Below, one piece after another: positions 17,856 through 27,078 of a DNA stretch of 64,000 nt. The notes below the pieces were generated by a model that was not told where the DNA came from, made no database searches, and saw nothing but the letters and a program-made list of their open reading frames with translations. The translations under genes and the position numbers were made by a program. How positions within the stretch are numbered: the stretch's first letter is position 1; the number at the start of each line of letters is the position of its first letter. The stretch comes from Eleftheria terrae (GTDB taxonomy: Bacteria; Pseudomonadota; Gammaproteobacteria; Burkholderiales; Burkholderiaceae_C). The stretch lies in assembly GCF_030419005.1 (NCBI RefSeq), contig NZ_CP106951.1:1798001-1862000 (forward strand), given 5' to 3'.

Positions 17856-18177
17856 ATGGCGATGCCGGATAATGCGGCCTTTCAATCCCGGAGAGTCGGC
17901 CCGATCGCCTGCGCCCCAGCCCTGCCCGCCCCCTGTGCACCGGCGCGAGGTGCGTGGCTACCCCCGCAGCCCAAGAGGGCCGGACCTGCACAGCAGCCGA
18001 TGCGCGGCGTCGCCAGACAGCGGCGCAGCCGCCCAGGTCGCGTCGCTGGCCTGAGGTGTGAAACAGCCGCTGCCTCGCGGCGGCCGGCGGGCCTGACGGC
18101 TGCTGCCTGGCACAGCACCCATTCTTTCGCCACCCCGCGGGCCTCGTGACCGTCGAGCCCAGCCGGCAGGAGACTTG
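17856..18177. other. intergenic region between two glycosyltransferase groups
   Basis: About 320 bases. There is a possible -10 (GGATAATGC near 17866) but no matching -35 and no terminator. Open frames across it are Pro/Ala/Arg-rich and look like chance. Confidence 0.4.
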
Positions 18178-18996
18178 GTGCGGCCTTCGTTCGTCGGCTT
18201 CCGTTCAATCATTGCCATGGTGTCCCCCCTCCCCATCTTCATCATCAGCCTGAGGCGCAGCACCGAGCGCCGTCGCGCGATGCAGGACCGCTTGCACGCC
18301 GCTGGGCTGGAGGGCGAGTTCTTTGACGCGGTGGACGGCCGCGTTCTCGATCGCGCCGCCTCGCCCGAGCTGGCCGGGGCGGCTGCCTTGTCCAACGGGG
18401 AGGTGGCCTGCTACCTCAGCCATCTGGGCGTGTGGCAGCGTGTCGCCGAGCGCGGCCTGTCGCACGCGTTGGTGCTGGAGGACGACGTGCTGCTGGAGCC
18501 GGACCTGCTGCCGGTGCTGCAGGCCTTGTGCGCCCGACCGCTGCCCTACGACCTGGTGCGGCTGTCCAGCCTGCACAAGCAGGTGGGCAAGGTGGTGGCC
18601 GAGCTGCCCGCGGCACGCAAGCTGGTATTGCCGCTGAAGAACCCGAGCGGCACCCAGGGCTACCTGCTGTCCCACGACGGCGCACGGCGGCTGCTGGCCG
18701 CGTACGCCCGGCCCGAGAGGGCCATTGACAGCGCGGTGGACAACTACTGGCGGCACGGGCTGGCGGTGGTGATGGTTGCCCCGCCTGTGGTGGCCGAGGA
18801 CAGACAGCTCGACTCCGGCATCGCGCCGAGCGGCCGGGCGACGGCGCAGGGCGTGCGCGGCCTGCGTGCCCGCTGGACCCGCTCGGTGCAGAAGCACCTG
18901 GCCGTCGCCGCCATCTACCGCCGGCTGTGTGGCAAGAGCCTCTGGTCGTTCTGGACGGCCAAGTCCCTCTCCCTGCCGGTGCCGCGCCATGAATGA
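18178..18996 (+). CDS. glycosyltransferase family 25 (LPS biosynthesis) protein
   Basis: A 272-residue GT25 enzyme. Family landmarks are PIFIISLRRSTERRRAMQDR at the start, GEVACYLSHLGVWQRV, the metal-binding DxD-like HALVLEDDVLLEPDL and GTQGYLLSHDGARRLL. GT25 members add galactose or glucose to LPS core and capsule. I prefer the GTG start because AGGAG lies five bases before it; an in-frame ATG 13 codons later (MVSPLPIF) has no ribosome binding site but also fits the family. The gene overlaps the next by eight bases. Confidence 0.85.
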   Translation: MRPSFVGFRSIIAMVSPLPIFIISLRRSTERRRAMQDRLHAAGLEGEFFDAVDGRVLDRAASPELAGAAALSNGEVACYLSHLGVWQRVAERGLSHALVLEDDVLLEPDLLPVLQALCARPLPYDLVRLSSLHKQVGKVVAELPAARKLVLPLKNPSGTQGYLLSHDGARRLLAAYARPERAIDSAVDNYWRHGLAVVMVAPPVVAEDRQLDSGIAPSGRATAQGVRGLRARWTRSVQKHLAVAAIYRRLCGKSLWSFWTAKSLSLPVPRHE

Positions 18997-19840
18997 CTCC
19001 CACGGCCGTGGCCCGGCCACCGCCGGGGCCGCACCGGTACCGTCCGCCGCCGGCTGCCTGCCCGCGCAACTGCCGGTGGTCTGCATCGCCACCGGTGAGT
19101 TGTACGGGCTGGGTGACATGTATGTGTCCCGACTGTTCGGCATGCTGCAGCGGCATTGCCCGGTGCCGTTCCGGCTGCACTGCTATTCCGACCGGCCACG
19201 CGGCCTGCCAGCCGAGGTGGACCTGCGCGACTGCAGTGGCTGGGAGGCGCTGCAAGCGCCCGGCATGCACCCGACGATGCGCAAGCTGGGCCTGTTCAAT
19301 CCCGATTTCGTCGAGTTTCCCGAGTTTCTCTATCTGGACCTGAGCCTGGTCATCCGGCGCGACATGCGCGACTTGCTCGAGCACGCCTTCGGCCGGCCGG
19401 AGGACCTGGTGGTGGTGAACGACTGGCACTACCCCTGCTACAACTCGAGCGTGATGCGGGTGCGGCGCGGGCCACTGCGCTATGTGTATGACGGTTTCGC
19501 CGCCGGCGAGACGCATGCGCAACGGGTGCCCGGCGACCAGGACCACCTGCATGCCGCCATCCGCAGCCGGGGCGACGAGGGCCGGGTGGCCTGCTTCCCG
19601 GCGCCTTTGGTGGTGAGCTACAAGAATGCCATGCGCGTCGGCCGGCGGGACCCTGCACGCGCGGCCCACATGGTCGACAACGCCACCATCGTCAAGTTCC
19701 ACGGCGCGCCAAAGATGCACCAGGCCTTTGACCCGCTGTACTACTTCTTCCGCATCCGCCTGCGCGACTTGCTCAATGGCAATTTGAGGGAGCCGTTCTC
19801 GACGCGGGCGCTGGGGCGGGAGTGGCTCGGCGAGTGTTGA
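18989..19840 (+). CDS. putative GT-A-fold glycosyltransferase
   Basis: A 283-residue protein of a poorly characterised family often found in LPS/capsule loci. It reads like a nucleotide-sugar transferase: VVCIATGELYGLGDMYVSRL, then LFGMLQRHCPVPFRLHCYSD, then the probable donor-site strand PEFLYLDLSLVIRRDMRDLL, which has DLS where related enzymes have DxD. VNDWHYPCYNSSVM and the late KFHGAPKMHQ agree with this fold. An N-terminal 28-residue Ala/Pro-rich tail is not conserved-looking. It overlaps the GT25 gene by eight bases and is the last gene of the pair. Confidence 0.65.
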   Translation: MNDSHGRGPATAGAAPVPSAAGCLPAQLPVVCIATGELYGLGDMYVSRLFGMLQRHCPVPFRLHCYSDRPRGLPAEVDLRDCSGWEALQAPGMHPTMRKLGLFNPDFVEFPEFLYLDLSLVIRRDMRDLLEHAFGRPEDLVVVNDWHYPCYNSSVMRVRRGPLRYVYDGFAAGETHAQRVPGDQDHLHAAIRSRGDEGRVACFPAPLVVSYKNAMRVGRRDPARAAHMVDNATIVKFHGAPKMHQAFDPLYYFFRIRLRDLLNGNLREPFSTRALGREWLGEC

Positions 19841-20470
19841 ATCAGGCGCTGCAAGGCCTCACTTCGTCGCTGCGCGATCAAGGCAGCGGCTTGCCGTGCG
19901 AGCGCCTCGGACTCCCCCTACACACCGGCAGAGTCAGAGGCCGGCCGGCTGGTTTCTTGCGCCGAGGCGAGACCTAGGACAGCGGGGACCCCGTCTGTCA
20001 TCGGTACATTTGCTGCTTGCAGCGATCACCGGGAAGGAGACAGGGTCGAATTCGACCATAATGCCGCCTGAGCGTGCGGGATCAGCCTCTCGCCGCTTGC
20101 TGCTTCGCCTGGCCCGTTCTGCGGGAAGCAGACCTCGATGTTTCGCAAGGGCCACCAAATCACGGGCTAGAGGTGGCCGCCTGATAACGAGAACGTTCCG
20201 ATCGACATGAAGCCGTGCCCTTGGGGTTCACCGTCAGCCTGGGGCGCAGCGCTCCAGCATCCGGCTGTCTGCCCTCCGGGATGACCCGGCCGCCGTGGGC
20301 AAGCTAAGCAGGCATCCAGCGAGCATGCGGCTGCCTTTCCGCACCAGTCGCCCTCACAAGGGCCAGCCTTGCGAGGAGCGGTCAAGTGACGCCTATGGCG
20401 CTACGCACTGACCGCCTGCGTCGTCAACCAGGCCTCACCTTCTCGCCGAACAAAAAAGGCAAGACACTGC
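19841..20470. other. intergenic region with a 14-bp palindrome
   Basis: About 630 bases separate two glycosyltransferase groups. No convincing gene is present. The clearest structure is the perfect palindrome GGTCGAATTCGACC (20044-20057), directly followed by CATAAT, a passable -10 element; it could be an operator. No T-tailed hairpin is visible after the previous gene. Confidence 0.4.
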
Positions 20471-21544
20471 ATGAATACTGGCAAACCCACCCTCGATGTC
20501 ATCATCGTCGCGCACGACATGCGCGACTATATCTACGAATCCCTCTGTTCGTGCAGTGAAGCACTGCGCCCGCTGGGCGGCAGCCTGATTCTCGTGGACG
20601 ACGGCTCGTCGGATGACACCGTGGCCCTTGCCAAGGCATTCTCGGCGTCGCACCCCGATATTGCGCTGACGATCGTGCAGACCGCGAACCAAGGGCCAGG
20701 AGCCGCGCGCAACCGGGGACTGAAGGAGGTGCGCAGCGACTACGTCTGTTTTGTGGACGCTGACGACCTGGTCAATTCTGCGGCACTTGTGCGGATCATC
20801 CATGCGATGCATCGCTATCACGCCGACATGGCGCTTCCCATCGCCTATTGCTTCGATGACGGACTGCGTTACACGCGGCCGTTCGGAGACGCTGGCCTCA
20901 TCAAGCGTCTGCTCGGCGACAACAGCGCGCTCGTGACCAATTCGCGTGACATGCCGGAACTGCTGGACACAGAGACGTCCATGTGCATGCGGATCTTTCG
21001 CGCCGGCTTCCTGCAGAAGCACGGCATCGAATTCGACGACATCCGGTTCTGCGAGGATGTATACCCCTCCCGCGCAGCACTGCTACTCAGCAATGCCGTC
21101 CTGCTGACCAACGAGACCTATTACTACTATCGGCAGAACCGGCCGCAACAACGCACCTCTGACACCCGGCCGGACACCATGGACGTTTTCCTGGCAATCG
21201 ACCGCAGCCTGCAGCGCGGCAAGGAAACGATTCTCGACACCAGCCAAGGCGTGCAACTCACACGCCGCCTATCGCGGCTGGTGATGTGGGGCTGGGAGCT
21301 GACGCCGCTTGGCCATCAGCGCGAGTTTTCGGAGCGCGCGTATCAGACCTTCTCACAAGTACCCCGGCCGTGGCTGCGCGCACTCAGGCGTGACCGGCGG
21401 ATCGAGAAGCACATCCGGCGCCTAGCCTGCTACTTCAGCGGCTACTACAACAAGAAGAACATCGACCACTTCTTTTGCTATCGGCGCCCGCGCCTCGTCG
21501 ATCAGTTATTCGGAGGCCTGTACCGGCTGACCCGGGGCAAGTGA
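20471..21544 (+). CDS. glycosyltransferase family 2 protein
   Basis: A 357-residue GT2 enzyme with the GT-A domain at the N-terminus: LDVIIVAHDMRDYIYESLCS, ILVDDGSSDDTVALAKAFSA, NQGPGAARNRGLKEV and the metal-binding DYVCFVDADDLV. The C-terminal 200 residues include FDDIRFCEDVYPSRAALLLS and TYYYYRQN, usual for capsule/EPS transferases. It probably acts on the cytoplasmic face of the inner membrane. The next gene is also GT2 and the mutase glf follows, so this may be a galactofuranosyl or other transferase of the same glycan; the donor is not readable. Confidence 0.9.
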   Translation: MNTGKPTLDVIIVAHDMRDYIYESLCSCSEALRPLGGSLILVDDGSSDDTVALAKAFSASHPDIALTIVQTANQGPGAARNRGLKEVRSDYVCFVDADDLVNSAALVRIIHAMHRYHADMALPIAYCFDDGLRYTRPFGDAGLIKRLLGDNSALVTNSRDMPELLDTETSMCMRIFRAGFLQKHGIEFDDIRFCEDVYPSRAALLLSNAVLLTNETYYYYRQNRPQQRTSDTRPDTMDVFLAIDRSLQRGKETILDTSQGVQLTRRLSRLVMWGWELTPLGHQREFSERAYQTFSQVPRPWLRALRRDRRIEKHIRRLACYFSGYYNKKNIDHFFCYRRPRLVDQLFGGLYRLTRGK

Positions 21545-21595
21545 ACGCCCCCAAAAGGATGAACGCGCCGATTCACAGAACGCTTTGAATACCAC

Positions 21596-23029
21596 ATGCC
21601 CATGACCTCCAACGTCGAAGACGCCCGAAGCGGGACAGTTGCAACTCCGGAGCAGGCCCTGCGGAGCCACCTGGAACCCGTCTTCAACTCCGGACGCTAT
21701 CTGGTCTGCCTCGCTGAGGATGCAGAAAGCGCGAAATCGATCCTGCCGGAAGAACACGCCGACAACGTCGTTACTTTGCTCTCCACCGCGCCGCTGCTGC
21801 CGGCAGGCAGTGATCCGCTGCGAACGATGGTTGCCGCGGAGAGCCTGGAATGGTTGCAGTCCCTGCATGCGCGACTGGTGGCCGAGTGGAAGGTGGCTCG
21901 CTTCCCCCTCGTGATCTTCATGGCTGACAGCGAAGCGCTGCCGCTTGCGCACCTGGCATCGCTGTTGTCCTCGATGTGCGAACGCTACGTACTGTGGGAC
22001 CGCGAGACGGGATACCTTCGAACCGGCATTGGGCACGAAGTCGACGTGACCGTCATTGTCCCCGTGTACAACGTCGGCCAGTTCATCGAACGTTGCGCTA
22101 CCAGCCTGTTGAATCAGGATTTCCAAGGCCGCTACGAAGTCTTCTTCGTCAACGACGGCAGCCCCGACGATTCGCTGGAGATTCTCAACCGCGTATGCGC
22201 GAACTCCACCATCGCTAAGGTGCTCACGAAGCCAAACGGCGGAGCGGCTTCGGCACGCAACTGGGGCATAGAGCGAGCACGGGGCGAGTTTCTGGCCTTT
22301 GTCGACGGCGATGACTACGTGTCTCCGACTTATCTATCGTCGATGTTCAATGCGGCCATCCTCGCTAACACCGAGATGGCGCAAGCCGAGTTTTCGTACG
22401 TCTATGCCGACAGCGGCACGATCGTTCCGCACCCGGAGTGGTTACGCACCGTCAACTCGGGAATCCAGCCAGCAGTCAAGCCGGCCTACGAGCTGATCAC
22501 GCAAACGCCCGGCATCTGGCGTCGTCTGTACAGCCGTGCCCTGCTCAACCGCAACAGGATCCGCTTTGTCGAATCGTTCCGGCGCCACGACGATCTCTCG
22601 TTCAACATCAGCGTCCTGTCGCGTGCGGACGGGGTGGCCATCGTTCGCGAGAATGTCTACTTCTACATCCTGGGCCGCGCCGGGCAGGACGTCAGTGCCA
22701 CGGATGAGCGGCTGTACATCCACTTCCGGATCTTCGAGCACCTGTTTGACGATCTTCGCACGCGCTTGCGAGATCGACCGCTGTACAAGCAATTTCTGGC
22801 CGCAATGTACGGACATCACAAGTGGGCCCTGGAGCGCATCAAGCCCGAACTCAAGGATGAGTACAGCAACGGCATGGCGCGACAGATTCTGAACAGCAGA
22901 GGTCCCATTCCGCTGTTGCAGCGCTTGAAAGTCCTTCGCTCTTGGTTTCCAAAGGACCGCTGGCTCTTGCTCAAGATGGTTGCGATCGCACTGCTCAAGC
23001 GTGACCGGCCATTGCCTTCCGACGTGTGA
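21596..23029 (+). CDS. glycosyltransferase family 2 protein with N-terminal extension
   Basis: A 477-residue protein. The GT2 catalytic domain begins only near residue 150 (VDVTVIVPVYNVGQFIERCA) and has FFVNDGSPDDSLEILNRV, NGGAASARNWGIERARG and the DxD-type FLAFVDGDDYVSPTYL. The C-terminal part has SFRRHDDLSFNISVLSRADG, typical of capsule GT2 enzymes. The first 150 residues look like a separate alpha/beta domain (CLAEDAESAKSILPEEH and VTLLSTAPLLPA), which I do not recognise; it may bind a partner or be a degenerate second transferase domain. It lies between another GT2 gene and glf. Confidence 0.87.
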   Translation: MPMTSNVEDARSGTVATPEQALRSHLEPVFNSGRYLVCLAEDAESAKSILPEEHADNVVTLLSTAPLLPAGSDPLRTMVAAESLEWLQSLHARLVAEWKVARFPLVIFMADSEALPLAHLASLLSSMCERYVLWDRETGYLRTGIGHEVDVTVIVPVYNVGQFIERCATSLLNQDFQGRYEVFFVNDGSPDDSLEILNRVCANSTIAKVLTKPNGGAASARNWGIERARGEFLAFVDGDDYVSPTYLSSMFNAAILANTEMAQAEFSYVYADSGTIVPHPEWLRTVNSGIQPAVKPAYELITQTPGIWRRLYSRALLNRNRIRFVESFRRHDDLSFNISVLSRADGVAIVRENVYFYILGRAGQDVSATDERLYIHFRIFEHLFDDLRTRLRDRPLYKQFLAAMYGHHKWALERIKPELKDEYSNGMARQILNSRGPIPLLQRLKVLRSWFPKDRWLLLKMVAIALLKRDRPLPSDV

Positions 23030-23125
23030 GCCGCACCGTCTCCGCCTCACGCAAGATGGATTCCATTCTCGGCAAGAACCCGCAGGAAGCGGCCGGGCCC
23101 GCCGGAACAGCGAATTTTGCGCAGG

Positions 23126-23160
23126 TACAATCCGCATCGCGCCCGTGTCGGCACGGGTTT
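23126..23160 (+). promoter_or_regulatory. possible promoter and hairpin upstream of glf
   Basis: In the 265-base gap before glf there is a good -10 hexamer (TACAAT, 23126-23131) followed by the hairpin CCCGTG-TCGG-CACGGG and TTT. The -35 is poor. It could be a glf promoter with an attenuator-like leader; evidence is weak. Confidence 0.3.
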
Positions 23161-23294
23161 GTCCCGAGCACTGACACGCGGCCGGCCTCGTTTCGCCTGC
23201 TTCACGCCCGCTTCAACATGGCTCGCCCCGAGGGCAGCCATCATAGTCGCTCGCGCCACTCGCGCAGTTTCGCCCACTCTTTCAATCGAACATC

Positions 23295-24386
23295 GTGACT
23301 GTCCTCATCGTTGGCGCCGGCTTCGCCGGCAGCACTTGCGCCCGCGTACTGGCCGAAGCGGGACACCGCGTCCACGTCATCGACAAGCGGGACCACATCG
23401 GCGGGAATGCGTATGACCGCTATGACGAGCATGGTGTTCTGGTGCACCCTTACGGTCCGCACATCTTCCACACCAACAGCAAGCGCGTTTTCGAATTCCT
23501 CTCTCGCTTCACCGACTGGCGCTTCTATGAACACCGGGTGCTGGCGCAGGTCGATCAAGAGCTGTACCCGATTCCGATCAACCGCACCACACTGAACAAG
23601 CTTTACGGCAAAGACCTGACGGAAACCGAAGCGCAGGCCTATCTGGAAAGCGTGCGGGAGCCTCGTGAAGCGATCAAGACCAGCGAAGACGTGGTACTCA
23701 GCAGCGTCGGGCACGATCTGTGTGAAAAGTTCTTCCGCGGCTATACCCGCAAGCAATGGGGCTTGGACCTGTCCCAGCTCTCTGCAGGCGTGGCAGCGCG
23801 CATCCCCACGCGTACCAACGACGACGATCGCTACTTCACTGACACCTTCCAGTTCATGCCCGCAGCCGGCTACGGGGAGATGTTCAGGCGGATGCTGGAT
23901 CACCCGCTCATCACGATCGAGCTTGGCTCCGATTTCGAGCAAGTGCGACAGGACAAGAGCTACAGCCAGTTGGTGTACACGGGGCCGATTGATGCCTACT
24001 TCGGGTTCAAGTTCGGTCGGCTACCCTATCGCAGCCTCCGGTTCGACCATGAACACCTCGCTAACGTGGAACAGGTGCAGTCAGTCGGTACGGTGAATTA
24101 CCCCAATGATCACGACTACACTCGGATCACCGAGTTCAAACACCTGACAGGGCAACGCCATAGCGGCACTTCCATCGTGCGTGAGTACCCTCAAGCCGAG
24201 GGAGATCCGTACTATCCAGTGCCGCGGGCAGAAAACGAAGCGCTCTTCAAGCGCTATGCCGAATTGGCCGAGCAAGAAAAGGGCGTCGTCTTCATCGGCC
24301 GGCTGGCGCAGTACCGCTACTACAACATGGATCAGGTGGTGGCCGCAGCGCTGAAAGCCGCAGAAGATTTCCTGAGCGCGGTCTGA
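23295..24386 (+). CDS. glf: UDP-galactopyranose mutase
   Basis: A 363-residue flavoprotein that interconverts UDP-galactopyranose and UDP-galactofuranose, the donor for galactofuranose in O-antigen or capsule. The FAD Rossmann start is VLIVGAGFAGSTCARVLAE. Family-specific segments follow: VIDKRDHIGGNAYDRYDEHG, HPYGPHIFHTNSKRVFEFL, FFRGYTRKQWGLDLSQLSAG, PAAGYGEMFRRMLDHP and FIGRLAQYRYYNMDQVV. Length and order match bacterial Glf. Translation begins at GTG, the first codon that gives the Rossmann strand. The next gene follows one base after its stop, so they are cotranscribed. Confidence 0.95.
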   Translation: MTVLIVGAGFAGSTCARVLAEAGHRVHVIDKRDHIGGNAYDRYDEHGVLVHPYGPHIFHTNSKRVFEFLSRFTDWRFYEHRVLAQVDQELYPIPINRTTLNKLYGKDLTETEAQAYLESVREPREAIKTSEDVVLSSVGHDLCEKFFRGYTRKQWGLDLSQLSAGVAARIPTRTNDDDRYFTDTFQFMPAAGYGEMFRRMLDHPLITIELGSDFEQVRQDKSYSQLVYTGPIDAYFGFKFGRLPYRSLRFDHEHLANVEQVQSVGTVNYPNDHDYTRITEFKHLTGQRHSGTSIVREYPQAEGDPYYPVPRAENEALFKRYAELAEQEKGVVFIGRLAQYRYYNMDQVVAAALKAAEDFLSAV

Positions 24387-24387
24387 C

Positions 24388-25179
24388 ATGTCGGCGCCGA
24401 CCTATCGCCGAAAGAACCTGGTCATCCTGCGTGCCGGCGATGCCTCGCTGCACGCCTCCTGGATCGCGCAGCCCGATCGGGATTTCGACCTGTTCATCAG
24501 CTATTACGGTGCCCGCCCTCAACTACATGCCAGCGATGCAGAGCACTACGAGATGCGTAAGGGCCCCAAGTGGCCCTGCATTGCCGAAGCGCTGACGCAG
24601 TATCCAGAGCTGATCGAGCAGTACGACGCCTTCTGGTTTCCCGATGATGATGTGTCCGCGACGACCGACACATTGAACCGCATGTTCGCGCTGTTCCATG
24701 CTTTCCGGCTCTCGCTCGCGCAGCCAGCATTGACCAGCGATTCCTACTACACCTGGAAGGTGCTGCTGCAAGATCCGCGTCAATTGCTGCGCTTCGTGAA
24801 CTTCGTCGAAGTCATGGTCCCGATTTTCGACCGCACCGCGCTGAAGATCTGTTTGCCCAGCTTCTCGGAAAGCCCCAGCGGCTGGGGCCTCGACAGCCTG
24901 TGGCCCCGCCTCTGCGGCCGTGGCAGGCCGGACAGCATCGCAGTGATAGACGCGACGCCGGTACGGCATACGCGCCCGCTCGGGGGAGACCTGTACAAGA
25001 ACAACCCGGACATGCAACCCAGGGACGATGAGCGCCGCTTGCGCGAGAAGTACCAACTGCAATTGCCCAACGAGTTGACGAAGTACGCGCCCCATGGCGC
25101 GGTCGCCTTCACGCGCCCTTTGACTTGGCGCCTGAAAAACGCCCTCCATCGTCTCCGGCGACGCAGGCGTGCAGCCTGA
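24388..25179 (+). CDS. DUF707 family protein
   Basis: A 263-residue protein of the DUF707 family. Recognisable segments are NLVILRAGDASLHASWIAQP, FDLFISYYGARP, GPKWPCIAEALTQYPELIEQ, the acidic motif AFWFPDDDVSATTDTLNRMF and FSESPSGWGLDSLWPRL. The DDD cluster and the overall order resemble a GT-A nucleotide-sugar-binding core, so a glycosyltransferase function is a reasonable inference, but the family has no firm activity. It begins one base after glf and lies ahead of the MsbA-type exporter, which places it in surface-glycan assembly. Confidence 0.8.
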   Translation: MSAPTYRRKNLVILRAGDASLHASWIAQPDRDFDLFISYYGARPQLHASDAEHYEMRKGPKWPCIAEALTQYPELIEQYDAFWFPDDDVSATTDTLNRMFALFHAFRLSLAQPALTSDSYYTWKVLLQDPRQLLRFVNFVEVMVPIFDRTALKICLPSFSESPSGWGLDSLWPRLCGRGRPDSIAVIDATPVRHTRPLGGDLYKNNPDMQPRDDERRLREKYQLQLPNELTKYAPHGAVAFTRPLTWRLKNALHRLRRRRRAA

Positions 25180-25277
25180 GCGAGCACAACGAACCGCCGA
25201 CCACAGATTTCCCCGGTTGTCCGAGCGCCGCCCCATCTCCAGAACTTGCGCTCCGGCCCCTCACCTCGCCCCCGGAA

Positions 25278-27002
25278 ATGAATCTCAAAAGTACAGCATC
25301 GCGACTCGCCCGATACGTTCTGCCGCACAAGGCCGGCGTCGTCCTCGGCGTGATCTGCTTTTTCCTTTCCGCCGCGATCGAGCCGCTCGTGCCCGCCTTG
25401 TTCAAGACCCTGCTCGACAGTGGCTTCAAGGCCGACCTCGGCTTCCCCACCTGGCTGGTGCCGGTCGTCATCATCGGCCTCTTCGCCGGCCGGGGCCTGC
25501 TGGCCTTCAGCGGCACCTACCTCTTCACCTGGTCGACCTCGCAAGCCGTCATGGCGCTGCGCACGGACCTGATCGTGGCGATCATGCGGGCCGATGCCAG
25601 CCTGTACAACCACCTCAGCCCCGGCGTGGCGGCCAACAAGGTCATCAGCGACCCGCAGAACGCCACCAACATGCTGGCCGGCGCGCTCACCACCATCCTG
25701 CGCGACGGCACCACGCTGGTCGCCCTGCTCGGCTACCTCTTCTACCTGAACTGGAAGCTCACGCTCATCTCGATGATCACCATGCCGCTGCTCGGTGTGG
25801 TGGTGCGGCAGGTGCATCGCCGCATCAAGGCGGTGGGGGGCCAGTCATATGAATCGCAGGTGCGGCTGGTCGGCATCGTCGACGACATCACCCGCGCCTG
25901 GCGTGTCGTGCGCACCTTCGACGCCGGCGAGTTCGAGCGCCGCCGCTTCGCCAACGAGGCCCAGCGCCTGCGCCGCACCACGCTCAAGAGCGTGGCCGCC
26001 GGCGCCCTGATGACCCCGCTGACGCAGATCGTGGCCAGCACCGGCGTGGCGCTGATCCTCACCCTGGCGCTGGTGGAGGCCAACCAGGGCGGCACCACGG
26101 TGGGCGAGTTCGTCGCCTTCCTCACCGCGATGCTGATGACGATTTCGCCGATGCGCCACCTGACCGACGTGACGCAGCCGATCGTCGCCGGCCTGATCAC
26201 CGCCAACGCCTCCTTCGAGCTGATGGACACGCCGCCGGAGCCCGACCTGGGCACCCGCGAGCTCGACCGGTGCGCCGGCTCCGTCCGCTTCGACCAGGTG
26301 CGCATCGTCTACCCCGGCAGCGAGCAGCCGGCGCTCAACGGCCTCAGCCTCGACGTGCCGGACGGTCACACCATCGCACTGGTGGGCCCGTCCGGTGCAG
26401 GCAAGACCACCGTGGTCAGCGCCTTGCTGGGTTTCGTTGCGCCCGACTCCGGCACCATCACGCTGGACGGCCACGACATCCAGGACATCCGCAAGGCTTC
26501 GCTGCGCCGCCAGTTCGCCGTGGTTTCGCAGGACATCGTGCTGTTTGACGGCTCCATCGCCGACAACGTGGCCTACGCCCAGGAGAAGGACCTGGTGCGC
26601 ATCGAAGCCTGCCTGAAGGCGGCCAACCTGTGGGAGTTCGTCGAGTCGCTGCCCCAGCAGCTGGACACCGCGGTGGGGGCCAACGGCAGCCGGCTGTCCG
26701 GCGGGCAGCGCCAGCGGCTTGCCATCGCGCGGGCGCTCTACAAGAACGCGAGCGTCTGGATCTTCGACGAGGCCACCTCGGCTCTGGACACCGAATCCGA
26801 GCGAGTGGTGCAGCAGTCCATCGAGCAATGGCACGGCCGCAAGACCCTGATCCTGATCGCCCACCGGCTGAGCACCGTGCGCAATGCCGACCGCATCTAC
26901 GTGCTGGCCGACGGCCGGGTGGTGGAGGCCGGCTCGCACAAGGAACTGATGGAGCGGGCCGGCCTGTACGCCGGCATGGTGCAGGCGCAGGCGGTCGAGT
27001 AA
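25278..27002 (+). CDS. msbA: MsbA-type lipid A/glycolipid flippase (ABC transporter)
   Basis: A 574-residue half-transporter. Residues 1-310 form the six-helix membrane domain (VLGVICFFLSAAIEPLVPAL, VPVVIIGLFAGRGLLAFSG). The nucleotide-binding domain has Walker A VGPSGAGKTTVV (about 370), signature LSGGQRQRLAIARA (about 473) and Walker B WIFDEATSALDTESE (about 493). Size and layout match MsbA, which flips lipid A-core across the inner membrane. Position after the LPS genes supports that role. The ATG of MNLKSTASRL gives the usual N-terminus; longer in-frame sequence is not family-like. A broader assignment as a glycolipid exporter is possible. Confidence 0.9.
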   Translation: MNLKSTASRLARYVLPHKAGVVLGVICFFLSAAIEPLVPALFKTLLDSGFKADLGFPTWLVPVVIIGLFAGRGLLAFSGTYLFTWSTSQAVMALRTDLIVAIMRADASLYNHLSPGVAANKVISDPQNATNMLAGALTTILRDGTTLVALLGYLFYLNWKLTLISMITMPLLGVVVRQVHRRIKAVGGQSYESQVRLVGIVDDITRAWRVVRTFDAGEFERRRFANEAQRLRRTTLKSVAAGALMTPLTQIVASTGVALILTLALVEANQGGTTVGEFVAFLTAMLMTISPMRHLTDVTQPIVAGLITANASFELMDTPPEPDLGTRELDRCAGSVRFDQVRIVYPGSEQPALNGLSLDVPDGHTIALVGPSGAGKTTVVSALLGFVAPDSGTITLDGHDIQDIRKASLRRQFAVVSQDIVLFDGSIADNVAYAQEKDLVRIEACLKAANLWEFVESLPQQLDTAVGANGSRLSGGQRQRLAIARALYKNASVWIFDEATSALDTESERVVQQSIEQWHGRKTLILIAHRLSTVRNADRIYVLADGRVVEAGSHKELMERAGLYAGMVQAQAVE

Positions 27003-27078
27003 GCTGGCAGCCTGGCGGCGCCCCCCGGTGCCGCAACCCGTCAGCCCGGCCGCCCAGTGCGGCGCACCGCAGCCCGCC

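Noticed and set aside
17856..18149. A 97-codon frame after the sialyltransferase-like gene
   Set aside because: Pro/Ala/Arg-rich, with no ribosome binding site and no recognisable segment; probably chance in GC-rich non-coding DNA.
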